DNA from: Streptacidiphilus sp041262165
GTDB lineage: Bacteria; Actinomycetota; Actinomycetes; Streptomycetales; Streptomycetaceae
Assembly: GCF_041262165.1 (NCBI RefSeq)
Contig: NZ_JBGCBY010000001.1
Location: forward strand, 62,001 to 126,000
Reading direction: 5' to 3'
Length of the DNA stretch: 64,000 nucleotides
Below, in pieces: positions 35,455 through 44,604 of the stretch (positions are counted from its first letter, which is position 1; every line of letters begins with the position of its first letter). Below the pieces are notes generated by a model, which was given only the letters and a program-made list of their open reading frames with translations, ran no database searches and was not told the origin of the DNA. The translations under genes were made by a program, and so were the position numbers.

Positions 35455-35946
35455 ATGCTGCGCACCATGCTCAAGTCCAAGATCCACCGGGCCACGGTCA
35501 CCCAGGCCGACCTGCACTACGTCGGCTCGGTCACCGTGGACCAGGACCTGCTCGACGCCGCCGACCTGCTCCCCGGGGAGCTCGTCCACATCGTCGACAT
35601 CGACAACGGCAACCGGTTGGAGACCTACACCATCGCGGGGGAGCGCGGCACCGGCATCATCGGCATCAACGGCGCTGCCGCGCGCCTGGTCCACCCCGGT
35701 GACCTGGTGATCCTCATCGCCTACGCCCAGCTCGACGACGCCGAGGCGCGGACCTACCAGCCGCGCGTGGTGTTCGTGGACGGCGACAACCGGATCACCC
35801 ACCTGGGCGGCGACGCCGCCCATGCGCCCGCAGGCAGTGGGCTCGTCTCCGGGTATACGGATTCCCGTGCGATAGCCGTGCAGGCGTACGGTGACGTCGA
35901 CGGCGCGGCCCTCAGCGCGCCCCCGTACGCACGGAGCGAAGCATGA
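35455..35946 (+). CDS. panD: aspartate 1-decarboxylase (pyruvoyl proenzyme)
   Basis: The proenzyme is 163 residues. Self-cleavage between Gly24 and Ser25 (YVGSVT) makes the pyruvoyl group used to decarboxylate aspartate to beta-alanine for PanC. ATG 35455 lies seven bases after AGGAGG; an in-frame GTG at 35449 is too close to that site. The catalytic core ends near residue 115. About 45 further residues form a C-terminal extension, longer than in E. coli and likely disordered. The stop overlaps nadB by four bases. Confidence 0.95.
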   Translation: MLRTMLKSKIHRATVTQADLHYVGSVTVDQDLLDAADLLPGELVHIVDIDNGNRLETYTIAGERGTGIIGINGAAARLVHPGDLVILIAYAQLDDAEARTYQPRVVFVDGDNRITHLGGDAAHAPAGSGLVSGYTDSRAIAVQAYGDVDGAALSAPPYARSEA

Positions 35947-37685
35947 CCCCAGTGACCCGGCTCGCTGCCCCGGCCCCCGGCTGGACCGCCGCGACCGACG
36001 TCGTCGTCGTCGGTTCCGGCGTCGCCGGACTCACCACCGCGCTGCGCCTGCGCGCGGCCGGGCTGCGGGTGCTCGTCGTCACCAAGGCCATGCTGGACGA
36101 CGGCTCGACCCGCTGGGCGCAGGGCGGCATCGCCGCCGCGCTCGGCGAGGGCGACACCCCCGAGCAGCACCTCGACGACACTCTCGTCGCCGGTGCCGGC
36201 CTGTGCGACGAGACGGCAGTGCGGGTCCTGGTGACCGAGGGCCCCGAGGCCGTCCGCCGCCTCATCGCCACCGGCGCGGCCTTCGACAAGGACGCCGACG
36301 GCGCGATACTCCTCACCCGCGAGGGCGGCCACCACCGCCGCCGGATCGCCCACGCGGGCGGCGACGCCACCGGCGCTGAGATCTCCCGAGCCCTGGTCGA
36401 GGCGGTACGGGCCGACGCCGGGGTCGAGCTCATCGAGCACGCGCTGGTCCTCGACCTGTTGACCGACGTCAAGGGCCGCACCGCCGGGCTGACCCTGCAC
36501 GTGATGGGCGAGGGCCAGCGCGACGGCGTCGGCGCCGTGCACGCCCGCGCGGTCGTCCTCGCCACCGGCGGCATGGGCCAGGTGTTCTCCGCGACGACCA
36601 ACCCCGCGGTGTCCACCGGCGACGGCGTCGCCCTCGCGCTGCGCGCCGGGGCCGAGGTCACCGACCTGGAGTTCGTCCAGTTCCACCCCACCGTGCTCTG
36701 GCTCGGTCCGGACGCGGAGGGGCAGCAGCCGCTGATCTCCGAGGCCGTGCGCGGCGAGGGTGCGTACCTGGTCGACGCGGACGAGGTCCGGTTCATGGTC
36801 GGACAGCACGAGCTCGCCGAACTCGCACCGCGCGACATCGTCGCCAAGGGCATCATGCGCCGGATGCGCGAGACCGGCGCGGAGCACATGTACCTGGACG
36901 GCCGCCACTTCGGCGAGCGGATGTGGGAGGAACGCTTCCCCACCATCCTCGCCTCCTGCCGCTCGCACGGCATCGACCCCGTCACCCAGCTCATCCCGGT
37001 CGCCCCCGCGGCCCACTACGCCTCCGGCGGGGTGCTCACCGACCTGCGCGGGCACACCTCCGTCTCCGGCCTCTACGCCTGCGGCGAGGTCGCCTGCACC
37101 GGTGTCCACGGAGCCAACCGGCTCGCCTCCAACTCCCTGCTGGAGGGCCTGGTCTTCGCCGAGCGCATCGCCGCCGACATCCTGGAGCGGGACGCGGCGG
37201 GCAGGCTGACCCCCCGTCACGAGGATGTGTCACGTGAGGTCCAGCGGGTCCCGCTGCTCGCGCCGGAGGCCCGCGCGGAGATCCAGCGGCAGATGACCCG
37301 CGGTGTGGGCGTGCTGCGCAGCGCCAAGAGCATGGCCGCGGCCGCCCAGGGCCTGGCGGCGCTGCTCGCCCAGCACACCGGCGGCAACGGGGCAACCGGC
37401 TCGGAGGAGCAGGGCAAGGGCGAGCCCCCGCAGGTCGAGACCTGGGAGGCGACCAACCTGCACCTGGTCGCCACCGCACTCACCGCCGCCGCGCGCCTCC
37501 GCGAGGAGACCCGCGGCTGCCACTGGCGCGAGGACTTCCCCGACCGCGACGACGCAGCGTGGCGCTGCCACCTCGTCAGCCGCATGGCCGAGGACACACT
37601 GACCACCGTCCCCGACTACGGCGTCGACCGGACCGGCGGGCCCCGTACCACCCCGACCACCCCCACCACCGAGGAGCAGCAGTGA
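35943..37685 (+). CDS. nadB: L-aspartate oxidase
   Basis: The 580-residue flavoprotein oxidises L-aspartate to iminoaspartate for quinolinate synthesis. The FAD-binding motif VVVVGSGVAGLTTALRL is at about 21-37. The active-site HPTVLW and GEVACTGVHGANRLASNSLL blocks and the C-terminal helical domain are intact. It uses the same substrate as PanD, and the two genes overlap by four bases. nadA is not in the window. The nadC start overlaps its stop (GTGA). Confidence 0.95.
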   Translation: MTPVTRLAAPAPGWTAATDVVVVGSGVAGLTTALRLRAAGLRVLVVTKAMLDDGSTRWAQGGIAAALGEGDTPEQHLDDTLVAGAGLCDETAVRVLVTEGPEAVRRLIATGAAFDKDADGAILLTREGGHHRRRIAHAGGDATGAEISRALVEAVRADAGVELIEHALVLDLLTDVKGRTAGLTLHVMGEGQRDGVGAVHARAVVLATGGMGQVFSATTNPAVSTGDGVALALRAGAEVTDLEFVQFHPTVLWLGPDAEGQQPLISEAVRGEGAYLVDADEVRFMVGQHELAELAPRDIVAKGIMRRMRETGAEHMYLDGRHFGERMWEERFPTILASCRSHGIDPVTQLIPVAPAAHYASGGVLTDLRGHTSVSGLYACGEVACTGVHGANRLASNSLLEGLVFAERIAADILERDAAGRLTPRHEDVSREVQRVPLLAPEARAEIQRQMTRGVGVLRSAKSMAAAAQGLAALLAQHTGGNGATGSEEQGKGEPPQVETWEATNLHLVATALTAAARLREETRGCHWREDFPDRDDAAWRCHLVSRMAEDTLTTVPDYGVDRTGGPRTTPTTPTTEEQQ

Positions 37686-38647
37686 CCGCGCACGACCACG
37701 TGGAGCTCGAACTCGCCGGAGGCGGCTGCGGCGAAGGCTGCGCCTGCGGCGACGACGCTTACGAGACCGGCCTCGACCCGCAGCTCGCCGCACTTCTGGA
37801 GCAGGCCGGGCTCGACCCCGTCGAGGTCGAGGACATCGCCACCCTCGCCCTCGCTGAGGACCTGGCCGGTGGCGAGGACGTCACCTCGGTCGCCACCGTC
37901 CCCGAGGAGGCCGTGGCCACCGCCGACTTCACCGCCCGTCAGGCCGGGGTCGTCGCCGGCCTGCGCGTCGCCGAGGCCGTCGTCTCCCTCGTCGCCGAGG
38001 AGGAGTTCAGCGTCGAGCGCCACGTCGAGGACGGCGACCGGGTCGAGGCCGGGCAGGTACTGCTCAGCGTCACCACCCGCACCCGCGATCTGCTGACCGC
38101 CGAGCGCAGCGCCCTCAACCTGCTCTGCCACCTCTCCGGCATCGCCACGGCCACCCGGGCCTGGGCCGACGCCGTCGACGGCACCGGCGCGGTCGTCCGC
38201 GACACCCGCAAGACGACGCCGGGCCTGCGCGCACTGCAGAAGTACGCGGTGCGTTGCGGCGGTGGCGCCAACCACCGCATGGCGTTGTCCGACGCGGCCC
38301 TGGTCAAGGACAACCACGTGGTCGCGGCGGGGGGAGTGGCCGAGGCGTTCAAGGCCGTGCGCGCCGCGTACCCGGAGCTGTCCGTCGAGGTCGAGGTCGA
38401 CCGCCTGGACCAGATCCCGCCGGTGCTGGAGGCGGGCGCGGACCTGATCCTGCTCGACAACTTCACCGTCCCCGAGCTGCGCGAGGCCGTCGCGCTGGTC
38501 GCCGGGCGAGCCAAGCTGGAGTCCTCGGGCGGTCTCACCCTGGACACCGCCCGCGAGGTCGCCGCCACCGGCGTCGACTACCTGGCGGTGGGTGCTCTCA
38601 CCCACTCCTCGCCGATCCTTGACATCGGTCTGGACCTGCGCGGATAG
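37682..38647 (+). CDS. nadC: quinolinate phosphoribosyltransferase with Cys-rich N-terminal extension
   Basis: The 321-residue enzyme makes nicotinate mononucleotide from quinolinate and PRPP. Core motifs are DTRKTTPGLRALQKYAV, NHRMALSDAALVKDNH and LLDNFT. Ahead of the normal core is an extension of about 35 residues with Cys16, Cys20 and Cys22 in GGGCGEGCACGDD, which could bind metal or an Fe-S cluster. I recall a similar stretch in Streptomyces NadC. GTG 37682 overlaps nadB by four bases. Confidence 0.94.
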   Translation: MTAHDHVELELAGGGCGEGCACGDDAYETGLDPQLAALLEQAGLDPVEVEDIATLALAEDLAGGEDVTSVATVPEEAVATADFTARQAGVVAGLRVAEAVVSLVAEEEFSVERHVEDGDRVEAGQVLLSVTTRTRDLLTAERSALNLLCHLSGIATATRAWADAVDGTGAVVRDTRKTTPGLRALQKYAVRCGGGANHRMALSDAALVKDNHVVAAGGVAEAFKAVRAAYPELSVEVEVDRLDQIPPVLEAGADLILLDNFTVPELREAVALVAGRAKLESSGGLTLDTAREVAATGVDYLAVGALTHSSPILDIGLDLRG

Positions 38648-38700
38648 TCCTCCGACCGCTCCAACCGGGACCCCCTTCTCCAAGAGAGCCACCAACCCCC

Positions 38701-39486
38701 ATGCTGCTCACGATCGACGTCGGCAACACCCACACCGTCCTCGGCCTGTTCGACGGCGAGGAGATCGTGGAGCACTGGCGGGTGTCCACCGACCCGCGCC
38801 GTACCGCCGACGAGACGGCTGTGCTGATGCAGGGGCTGATGGGCGCCCACCCCGCGCTGGGCGAGGACACGGTCGACGGCCTGGCGATCTGCTCCACCGT
38901 TCCCTCGGTCCTGCACGAGCTCCGCGAGGTGACCCGTCGCTACTACGGGGACGTTCCGGCCGTCCTCGTGGAGCCCGGCGTGAAGACCGGTGTCCACGTC
39001 CTCACCGACAACCCGAAGGAGGTGGGCGCGGACCGCATCGTCAACACCCTCGCCGCGAAGCACCTCTACGGCGGCCCCTGCATCGTGGTCGACTTCGGCA
39101 CGGCCACCACCTTCGACGCTGTGAACGAGCGCGGCGACTACGTCGGCGGAGCCATCGCGCCCGGCATCGAGATCTCCGTGGACGCGCTGGGCGCGCGCGG
39201 CGCGCAACTGCGGAAGATCGAGATCGTCCGTCCGCGCAACGTCATCGGCAAGAACACCGTCGAGGCGATGCAGTCCGGCATCCTGTACGGCTTCGCCGGG
39301 CAGGTCGACGGGGTGGTCAATCGGATGGCGGCCGAGTTGGCGACCGACCCGGACGAGGTGCATGTCATCGCCACCGGTGGCCTCGCCCCACTGGTGCTGG
39401 GAGAGGCCAGCTGCATCGACGTCCACGAGCCGTGGCTGACGCTGATCGGCCTGCGGCTGGTGTACGAGCGGAACACAGCGGGCTGA
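38701..39486 (+). CDS. coaX: type III pantothenate kinase
   Basis: The 261-residue ASKHA-fold kinase phosphorylates pantothenate, the first step from pantothenate to CoA. It has the N-terminal phosphate motif DVGNTHTVLGLF, DFGTATTFD and a GGAIAPGIEIS block. It lies 53 bases after nadC, so panC, panD and coaX sit in one direction with two NAD genes between them. It is insensitive to CoA feedback in other bacteria, which is family knowledge rather than seen here. Confidence 0.95.
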   Translation: MLLTIDVGNTHTVLGLFDGEEIVEHWRVSTDPRRTADETAVLMQGLMGAHPALGEDTVDGLAICSTVPSVLHELREVTRRYYGDVPAVLVEPGVKTGVHVLTDNPKEVGADRIVNTLAAKHLYGGPCIVVDFGTATTFDAVNERGDYVGGAIAPGIEISVDALGARGAQLRKIEIVRPRNVIGKNTVEAMQSGILYGFAGQVDGVVNRMAAELATDPDEVHVIATGGLAPLVLGEASCIDVHEPWLTLIGLRLVYERNTAG

Positions 39487-39549
39487 CAAGACTCGCCCGT
39501 TATGGCGTGGTTCATCCGATTTTCTCTGTTTCATACGTAGAGTCATCAC

Positions 39550-40602
39550 ATGCCTACGCCTCACGGGTCTCGCGGCGGAATGGCCTTCAGCGCGGACGAG
39601 CTGCGGGTGCTGCGGCGCGCCCTCGCCCAGGTCCTGCACCCCCCGAACCAGGCCCCGGACCAAACCCCGGGCCGAGCGCCGAGCCTGGTCCCGGCCCTCG
39701 CCCCCCGCCCCGCCCTGACCCGCACTCAGACCCGGCTCCCCGCAGCCCTCCCCATAGCTCTCCCCGAGCGCGACTGGGCGCACGGCGCATGGGCCGAGGA
39801 CGTCCAGGACGTCCTGCGTCTCGCCGAGTCCATCGACGAGGCGGTGAACGAGGCCGGCCGGATGCGCGCCTTCGCCCTGGCCGACCTCGCCCGCTACCGG
39901 CTGGCCCTGCCGGGCAGCTCCGCCGGCTACCTGGAGCGGTTGCAGGAGGCCCTTGCGGACGGCTACGTGCCCGACGCCGACGACCTGACCGCGCTGCGCT
40001 CGCTGACCGCCCTGCCGTGCGCACCGGCGGAACGGGCCCGCAGGATGCGCATGCGGTCGCACTGCGGAGAACTCGCGGAAGCCGCCGCGCGGCGCCGGCT
40101 GGACGCGCCGCCGCCCCGACCGGCCGTGGCCGCAGCACCCGCCTGCGTGCCCGCGCCCGCCCCCGTTCCCGCGCGTGCTCCGGTGTCCCGGCCGGCCCTG
40201 GCGGCGCCTCCGCTGCCGCCACGCCCTCCGCTGCCGCCCGCGCGGGGCGGCGGAGGCGCCGACCGCACCGACAACGTGGCTGAGTTCGCCCGGCCACCTC
40301 GCCTGCGAGACCAGCCCCGGCCTGCCGCCCCGGCAGCCACGGGGTACCCCCGCTCCCTTTCGACCCGACGTGGAGGACCGATCCCCATGGCCCCGTTCGA
40401 CTCCGCCCCCCGCCCCTCGGACCCGGCGGGCAAGGACGGCGAATCCACGCCCAGGGCACCCAAGGCTCCGCAGACCCCGGTATCCCCGGTCAAGGACAGC
40501 GGGCGTCCTTCCCGTCCCATCCCCACCCCCGGTGACCTGTGGCCCCGCGGGGTCCGGCCCGGTGTCGGCGAGGACTCCGAGCTGGCGACGGGCACGGGCT
40601 GA
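39550..40602 (+). CDS. uncharacterised Pro/Ala-rich protein
   Basis: The 350-residue protein has a conserved-looking core (about 75-165) of helices containing WAEDVQDVLRLAESIDEAVNEAGRMRAFALADLARYR. Before and after the core are long Pro/Ala/Arg-rich disordered segments. No signal peptide or membrane helix is visible. It looks like a Streptomyces protein that follows coaX and has no assigned function. The core could be an interaction helix bundle. The surrounding frames are weak, which supports this one. Confidence 0.7.
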   Translation: MPTPHGSRGGMAFSADELRVLRRALAQVLHPPNQAPDQTPGRAPSLVPALAPRPALTRTQTRLPAALPIALPERDWAHGAWAEDVQDVLRLAESIDEAVNEAGRMRAFALADLARYRLALPGSSAGYLERLQEALADGYVPDADDLTALRSLTALPCAPAERARRMRMRSHCGELAEAAARRRLDAPPPRPAVAAAPACVPAPAPVPARAPVSRPALAAPPLPPRPPLPPARGGGGADRTDNVAEFARPPRLRDQPRPAAPAATGYPRSLSTRRGGPIPMAPFDSAPRPSDPAGKDGESTPRAPKAPQTPVSPVKDSGRPSRPIPTPGDLWPRGVRPGVGEDSELATGTG

Positions 40603-40779
40603 ACGGCGACCGCAGGTCACGGTCGGGTGTCAGGTGAGAGTCGGTCAAGAAACCGACCTGCCCCTACAAACGGCCAAAGCAGAACAAGTCCGCGGTCCGC
40701 CGTCCAAGACCGCTGGCGGCAGCCTCCCCGTGGTGATTTGATCCGTGATCACTACACTTCCTCCACAGGGGATCACTCC

Positions 40780-42513
40780 ATGGCACACCTGCGCCCGCGC
40801 GGGATCGTCCGAGTGGGGGCTGCCGCGGCGGCAGCCACCGTCATATCCGTCGCCCTCTCCACGGCCCCCGCCCAGGCCGCGGACCCGGTGCCGTTCAGCT
40901 TCATCGCACCGCCGGCGCAGACCCTGCTGCCGCAGTCCGCGGGAGTCTCGGGAACGGCCTTCCGCACGATCACCCCGGTCATCCTCAACGAGGACCCCAC
41001 CGGCTCGCTGACCGGGGTCACCATCGCGCTGGACGCGACGAAGCTCGCCCCGGTCGCGGAGCTGTCGCTGCCCCAGTCCTGCACCTTCACCGACCCGGCG
41101 CATCTGCACGCCAGTTGCTCGCTCGGCACGGTCGGCCTGTTCGGCCAGCTCAACCTGGGTATCCGCGCCACGGCGAGCGCCGCCGTAGGTGCGACCGGCA
41201 GCCTCAGTTACAAGGTCACCGCGGCCAACGGGATCGAGGACCCCCAGGACGGCGCTGTCCAGACCACTCCCGTCGTCATCGGCGACGGCCCCGACCTGGC
41301 GGTGGGTCAGCTCGGCGCCCTGTCGGTGAAGCCCGGCGGCAGCGTCGGTTACACCCCGCAGGTGAGCAACAAGGGCGACCGCGACGCCAAGGGCGTGGTC
41401 ATGTACCTCGACACCGCGGCCGACTCCGGTGGGTTCGACTTCGCGGTCGGCGGCAACTACAGCAACTGCCAGTACGGTGTCGGCGACAGCGCCACCCCGG
41501 TCGCCGAGCGCACCGGCGTGCTCTGCCGCTTCGACGACGTCGTGGTGCACCCGGGCGAGATCCTGCAGCCCTCCGCACCGGCGGTGGTGACCGCCACCCA
41601 GCAGGCCACCAAGGGCTACGTCGAGTACGGTTTCGACGTCACCGGGGGCGAGCTGGACAAGCAGACCCCCACGGGCCGTCAGGGCACCGGCGGCAAGCTG
41701 CTGCTGGTCCCGGCCCCGGCCACGACCAAGTCCCTGGTCGGGGACATCGACTACGGCAACAACGTCGCGATCTCCGCGATCAGCACGGGGCAGGTCAGCG
41801 ATGTCGCGGCCGTGGCCGGCGACGTGAAGGGCACCGTGGGCCGGCAGGCCTGGTGGACCGCCGGAGTACGGAACGCCGGGACGCTCCCGACCCAGGCCAT
41901 CCCCGGCGCGCCGTCCAAGAGCGACACCGCCGACGTACTCGTCGCCCTGCCCAAGGGTGTCACCGTCACCAGCGTGCCCCAGGGCTGCCAGTCGCTCGGC
42001 CTCGGCCTGACCAACAGCCGCAGCAGCAGCGCTGCGAGCGACCCGACCGGTCGACTGGAGGCGCGGTTCCGCAGTGCCCAGGCCCGGCCGAACGACCCGA
42101 CGCCCGTCCTCGACCCCGGAAGCGCCTACGTCTGCCTCGTGGACCGGGTGCTCCAGCCCGGCCAGAGCGCGAGCTTCCGGTTCGGCCTGAAGCCGACGCA
42201 GGTGCTGGACCGAGCCGAGGGCATGGTGATCGCCGTCGCCGGCAAGGGCGACGACAACCCGGCGAACGACATCGCGGCCTTCCACGTCACGGCGACCAAG
42301 GCGGTCGGCTCCACGGCCACCCCGACGGCCTCGCCGTCCACCTCGGCGCAGCCCGGCTCCTCCGCCTCGCCGACCTCCGGCGGCGGTGGCCTGGCGCAGA
42401 CCGGTGGCGGCAGCGCCGCGACCCCGATCGCGCTCGGCGGCGCGGCCGCCGTGGCCCTCGGCGCGGGCGCGGTCCTCTTCGCCCGCCGCCGCAGGGCGAG
42501 CAGCCACAGCTGA
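40780..42513 (+). CDS. secreted cell-wall protein with LAxTG sortase signal
   Basis: The 577-residue surface protein starts at ATG 40780 and has a signal peptide ending near AQA-AD (about residue 34). Beta-sandwich DUF11/CARDB-like repeats cover about 35-500, followed by a Ser/Thr/Pro linker. At the end is LAQTG (538-542), a hydrophobic stretch and RRRR. LAxTG is the signal for class E sortases of actinobacteria, so it should be anchored to peptidoglycan. Even cysteine spacing suggests disulfides. No sortase gene is in the window. The ligand is unknown. Confidence 0.85.
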   Translation: MAHLRPRGIVRVGAAAAAATVISVALSTAPAQAADPVPFSFIAPPAQTLLPQSAGVSGTAFRTITPVILNEDPTGSLTGVTIALDATKLAPVAELSLPQSCTFTDPAHLHASCSLGTVGLFGQLNLGIRATASAAVGATGSLSYKVTAANGIEDPQDGAVQTTPVVIGDGPDLAVGQLGALSVKPGGSVGYTPQVSNKGDRDAKGVVMYLDTAADSGGFDFAVGGNYSNCQYGVGDSATPVAERTGVLCRFDDVVVHPGEILQPSAPAVVTATQQATKGYVEYGFDVTGGELDKQTPTGRQGTGGKLLLVPAPATTKSLVGDIDYGNNVAISAISTGQVSDVAAVAGDVKGTVGRQAWWTAGVRNAGTLPTQAIPGAPSKSDTADVLVALPKGVTVTSVPQGCQSLGLGLTNSRSSSAASDPTGRLEARFRSAQARPNDPTPVLDPGSAYVCLVDRVLQPGQSASFRFGLKPTQVLDRAEGMVIAVAGKGDDNPANDIAAFHVTATKAVGSTATPTASPSTSAQPGSSASPTSGGGGLAQTGGGSAATPIALGGAAAVALGAGAVLFARRRRASSHS

Positions 42514-42529
42514 CGCCCGCGCGCTGACC

Positions 42530-42565
42530 AGGGGCGGCCGGTACGGAGACGTACCGGCCGCCCCT
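42530..42565 (+). terminator. terminator after the surface-protein gene
   Basis: Bases 42530-42545 and 42550-42565 form a perfect 16-bp stem with a 4-base loop. It starts 17 bases after the stop codon. Confidence 0.85.
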
Positions 42566-42642
42566 GTCCGGTCAGAGCCGCCTGGACCGGTCGGTCTTAA
42601 ACAGGTGGCGGGAGACCTCCGCGCGCTCGATACCCTGGTGGG

Positions 42643-44172
42643 GTGACTGATCAGACCCCCGCGCCCGCGCCCGCGTCCGACGACCTCCCCGAGCAGATGC
42701 GGGTACGCCGCGAGAAGATGGAGCGCCTGCGCGCCGCCGGCGTCGACCCGTACCCGGTCGGCTTCCCGCGCACGACGACCCTCGCCGACCTGCGCGCCGC
42801 CTACCCTGACCTGGAGGTCGACCACGCCACCGGCGACCGCGCCGGGGTGACCGGCAGGGTCGTGCTCAGCCGTACCGGCGGCAAGCTGTGCTTCGCCACC
42901 CTCCGCGACGGCACCGCCGACCTGCAGGTGATGCTGTCCCTGGACCGGCTCGGCGAGGAGCGTCTCGCGGCCTGGAAGTCCGACATCGACCTGGGCGACC
43001 ACGTCGGCGTCGAGGGTGAGGTCATCACGTCCAAGCGCGGCGAGCTGTCGATCATGGTGGACCGCTGGGAGCTCACGGCCAAGTGCCTGCGCCCGCTGCC
43101 CGACAAGCACAAGGGCCTGACCGACCCCGAGGCCCGGGTCCGCCAGCGCTATGTGGACCTGATCGTCAACCCCGAGGCGCGGGAGATGCTGTACCTGCGC
43201 AGCAAGGTGGTCCGCTCGATTCGCCGCACCTACGAGGAGCGGGGCTTCACCGAGGTCGAGACCCCGATGATGCAGCCGGTCCACGGCGGCGCGAACGCGC
43301 GACCGTTCAAGACGCACATCAACGCCTACGGCATCGACCTCTTCATGCGCATCGCCCCCGAGCTCTACCTCAAGCGGCTGGCGGTCGGCGGCGCGGAGAA
43401 GATCTTCGAGATCAACCGCAACTTCCGCAACGAGGGCGCGGACTCCACGCACAACCCCGAGTTCACCATGCTGGAGTCGTACGAGGCGTACGGCGACTAC
43501 AACACCCAGGCCGAGACGATCCGCGCGACGATCGTCAACGCCGCCAGGGACGCCCTCGGTACGACCGTGATCCGTGGCGTCGACCCGCAGGGCGTCGAGC
43601 ACGAGATCGACCTCGCCGAGCCCTGGGCCGAGGTCACCGTCTACGGCGGGATCTCGGAGAAGCTCGGCACGGAGATCACTCCGGACACCACCGTCGAGGA
43701 GCTGCGCAAGCTCGCCGACGCGGCCGGTGTGCCCTTCGAGCAGAAGTGGGGCCACGGCCAGATCGTCCTGGAGATGGTCGAGCGACTGCTGGAAGAGGAC
43801 GCGATCAAGCCGACCTTCATTCGGGACTACCCGACCGAGGTCTCCCCGCTGACCCGTCGGCACCGGAGCAACCCCGGCGTCGCCGAGAAGTGGGACCTCA
43901 TGATCTTCGGCACGGAGATCGGCACGGGCTACTCCGAGCTGGTCGACCCGGTGGAGCAGCGCGCCCGCCTCACCGCCCAGTCCCTGCTCGCGGCCGGGGG
44001 CGACGTCGACGCCATGCAACTGGACGAGGACTTCCTTCGGGCCCTGGAGTACGCGATGCCCCCGACCGGTGGCCTCGGCATGGGTGTGGACCGCCTGATC
44101 ATGCTGCTGACGGGCAAGAACATCCGGGAGACCCTGCTCTTCCCGCTGGTGAAGCCGGACACCCAGCAGTAG
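42643..44172 (+). CDS. lysS: lysyl-tRNA synthetase, class II
   Basis: The 509-residue enzyme charges tRNA-Lys. An N-terminal anticodon-binding OB domain (about 55-150) precedes the class II catalytic core. Motif 2 is FRNEGADSTHNPEFTMLES, and motif 3 is GLGMGVDRLIML near the C-terminus. GTG 42643 has no ribosome binding site. A TACCCT box ends six bases before it, which suggests a leaderless transcript. Terminators lie on both sides, so it is likely expressed alone. Confidence 0.97.
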   Translation: MTDQTPAPAPASDDLPEQMRVRREKMERLRAAGVDPYPVGFPRTTTLADLRAAYPDLEVDHATGDRAGVTGRVVLSRTGGKLCFATLRDGTADLQVMLSLDRLGEERLAAWKSDIDLGDHVGVEGEVITSKRGELSIMVDRWELTAKCLRPLPDKHKGLTDPEARVRQRYVDLIVNPEAREMLYLRSKVVRSIRRTYEERGFTEVETPMMQPVHGGANARPFKTHINAYGIDLFMRIAPELYLKRLAVGGAEKIFEINRNFRNEGADSTHNPEFTMLESYEAYGDYNTQAETIRATIVNAARDALGTTVIRGVDPQGVEHEIDLAEPWAEVTVYGGISEKLGTEITPDTTVEELRKLADAAGVPFEQKWGHGQIVLEMVERLLEEDAIKPTFIRDYPTEVSPLTRRHRSNPGVAEKWDLMIFGTEIGTGYSELVDPVEQRARLTAQSLLAAGGDVDAMQLDEDFLRALEYAMPPTGGLGMGVDRLIMLLTGKNIRETLLFPLVKPDTQQ

Positions 44173-44189
44173 CGGACGGCGCAGCGCCG

Positions 44190-44232
44190 ACCCCGGTCCC
44201 CGATACCCGAGGGGGCCGGGGTTAGCCTTTTT
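44190..44232 (+). terminator. terminator after lysS
   Basis: A 12-bp stem (44190-44201 with 44211-44222, one G-T pair) has a 9-base loop and is followed by a T-rich run. It looks like a classical intrinsic terminator. Confidence 0.8.
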
Positions 44233-44272
44233 CCGGACAGTTACCCGTATCCAGCTGAGGCGGTCCGGAACC

Positions 44273-44455
44273 ATGCAGTACATCGAGGCACTGACGCCGC
44301 CCGTGGTGATGGCCGTCTTCTTCGGTCTCGTGATCCGCGCCCTGTTCCGCAACCAGGGCGGCGCCAACGCCGCCAAGGAGGATGTGGCCGCCGAGGCGCT
44401 CACGCTCGCCTCCGTACGGGCGGCTGCCCCGACGCAGCGGACCGCCCAGGACTGA
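44273..44455 (+). CDS. small single-pass membrane protein
   Basis: The product is 60 residues and starts at ATG 44273. One membrane helix (about residues 8-26, PPVVMAVFFGLVIRALF) is followed by a charged Ala-rich tail. It matches the small membrane proteins I recall downstream of lysS in Streptomyces. The function is unknown. It lies between the lysS terminator and the repressor gene. Confidence 0.7.
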   Translation: MQYIEALTPPVVMAVFFGLVIRALFRNQGGANAAKEDVAAEALTLASVRAAAPTQRTAQD

Positions 44456-44526
44456 CCCGACGCGGGACTGATCCCGGCCGGATTCCCTGGTTGCGCCTTT
44501 TCAGCCGGTCTGGCGCGGCACAATGT

Positions 44527-44552
44527 CTTTGTACCGCAAAGGTGATATTTGC
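44527..44552. promoter_or_regulatory. candidate operator for the BlaI-type repressor
   Basis: Two overlapping inverted repeats lie 50-80 bases before the repressor start: CTTTG(44527-44531)/CAAAG(44537-44541) and GCAAA/TTTGC (44536-44552). BlaI proteins bind short dyads near their own promoter, so this is a candidate autoregulatory site. It does not match the classical TACA/TGTA BlaI box. Confidence 0.35.
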
Positions 44553-44604
44553 ACTGTCAGGGGCCCGCTGGGGTTTCCGTCGGCCGCATGGGAAGAGATC
44601 CGCG

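Noticed and set aside
40645..44523. 1292-codon open frame on the minus strand opposite the LAxTG protein and lysS genes
   Set aside because: It is antisense to well-supported genes (lysS with motifs 2 and 3). Its composition is the usual GC-rich shadow with no recognisable domains.
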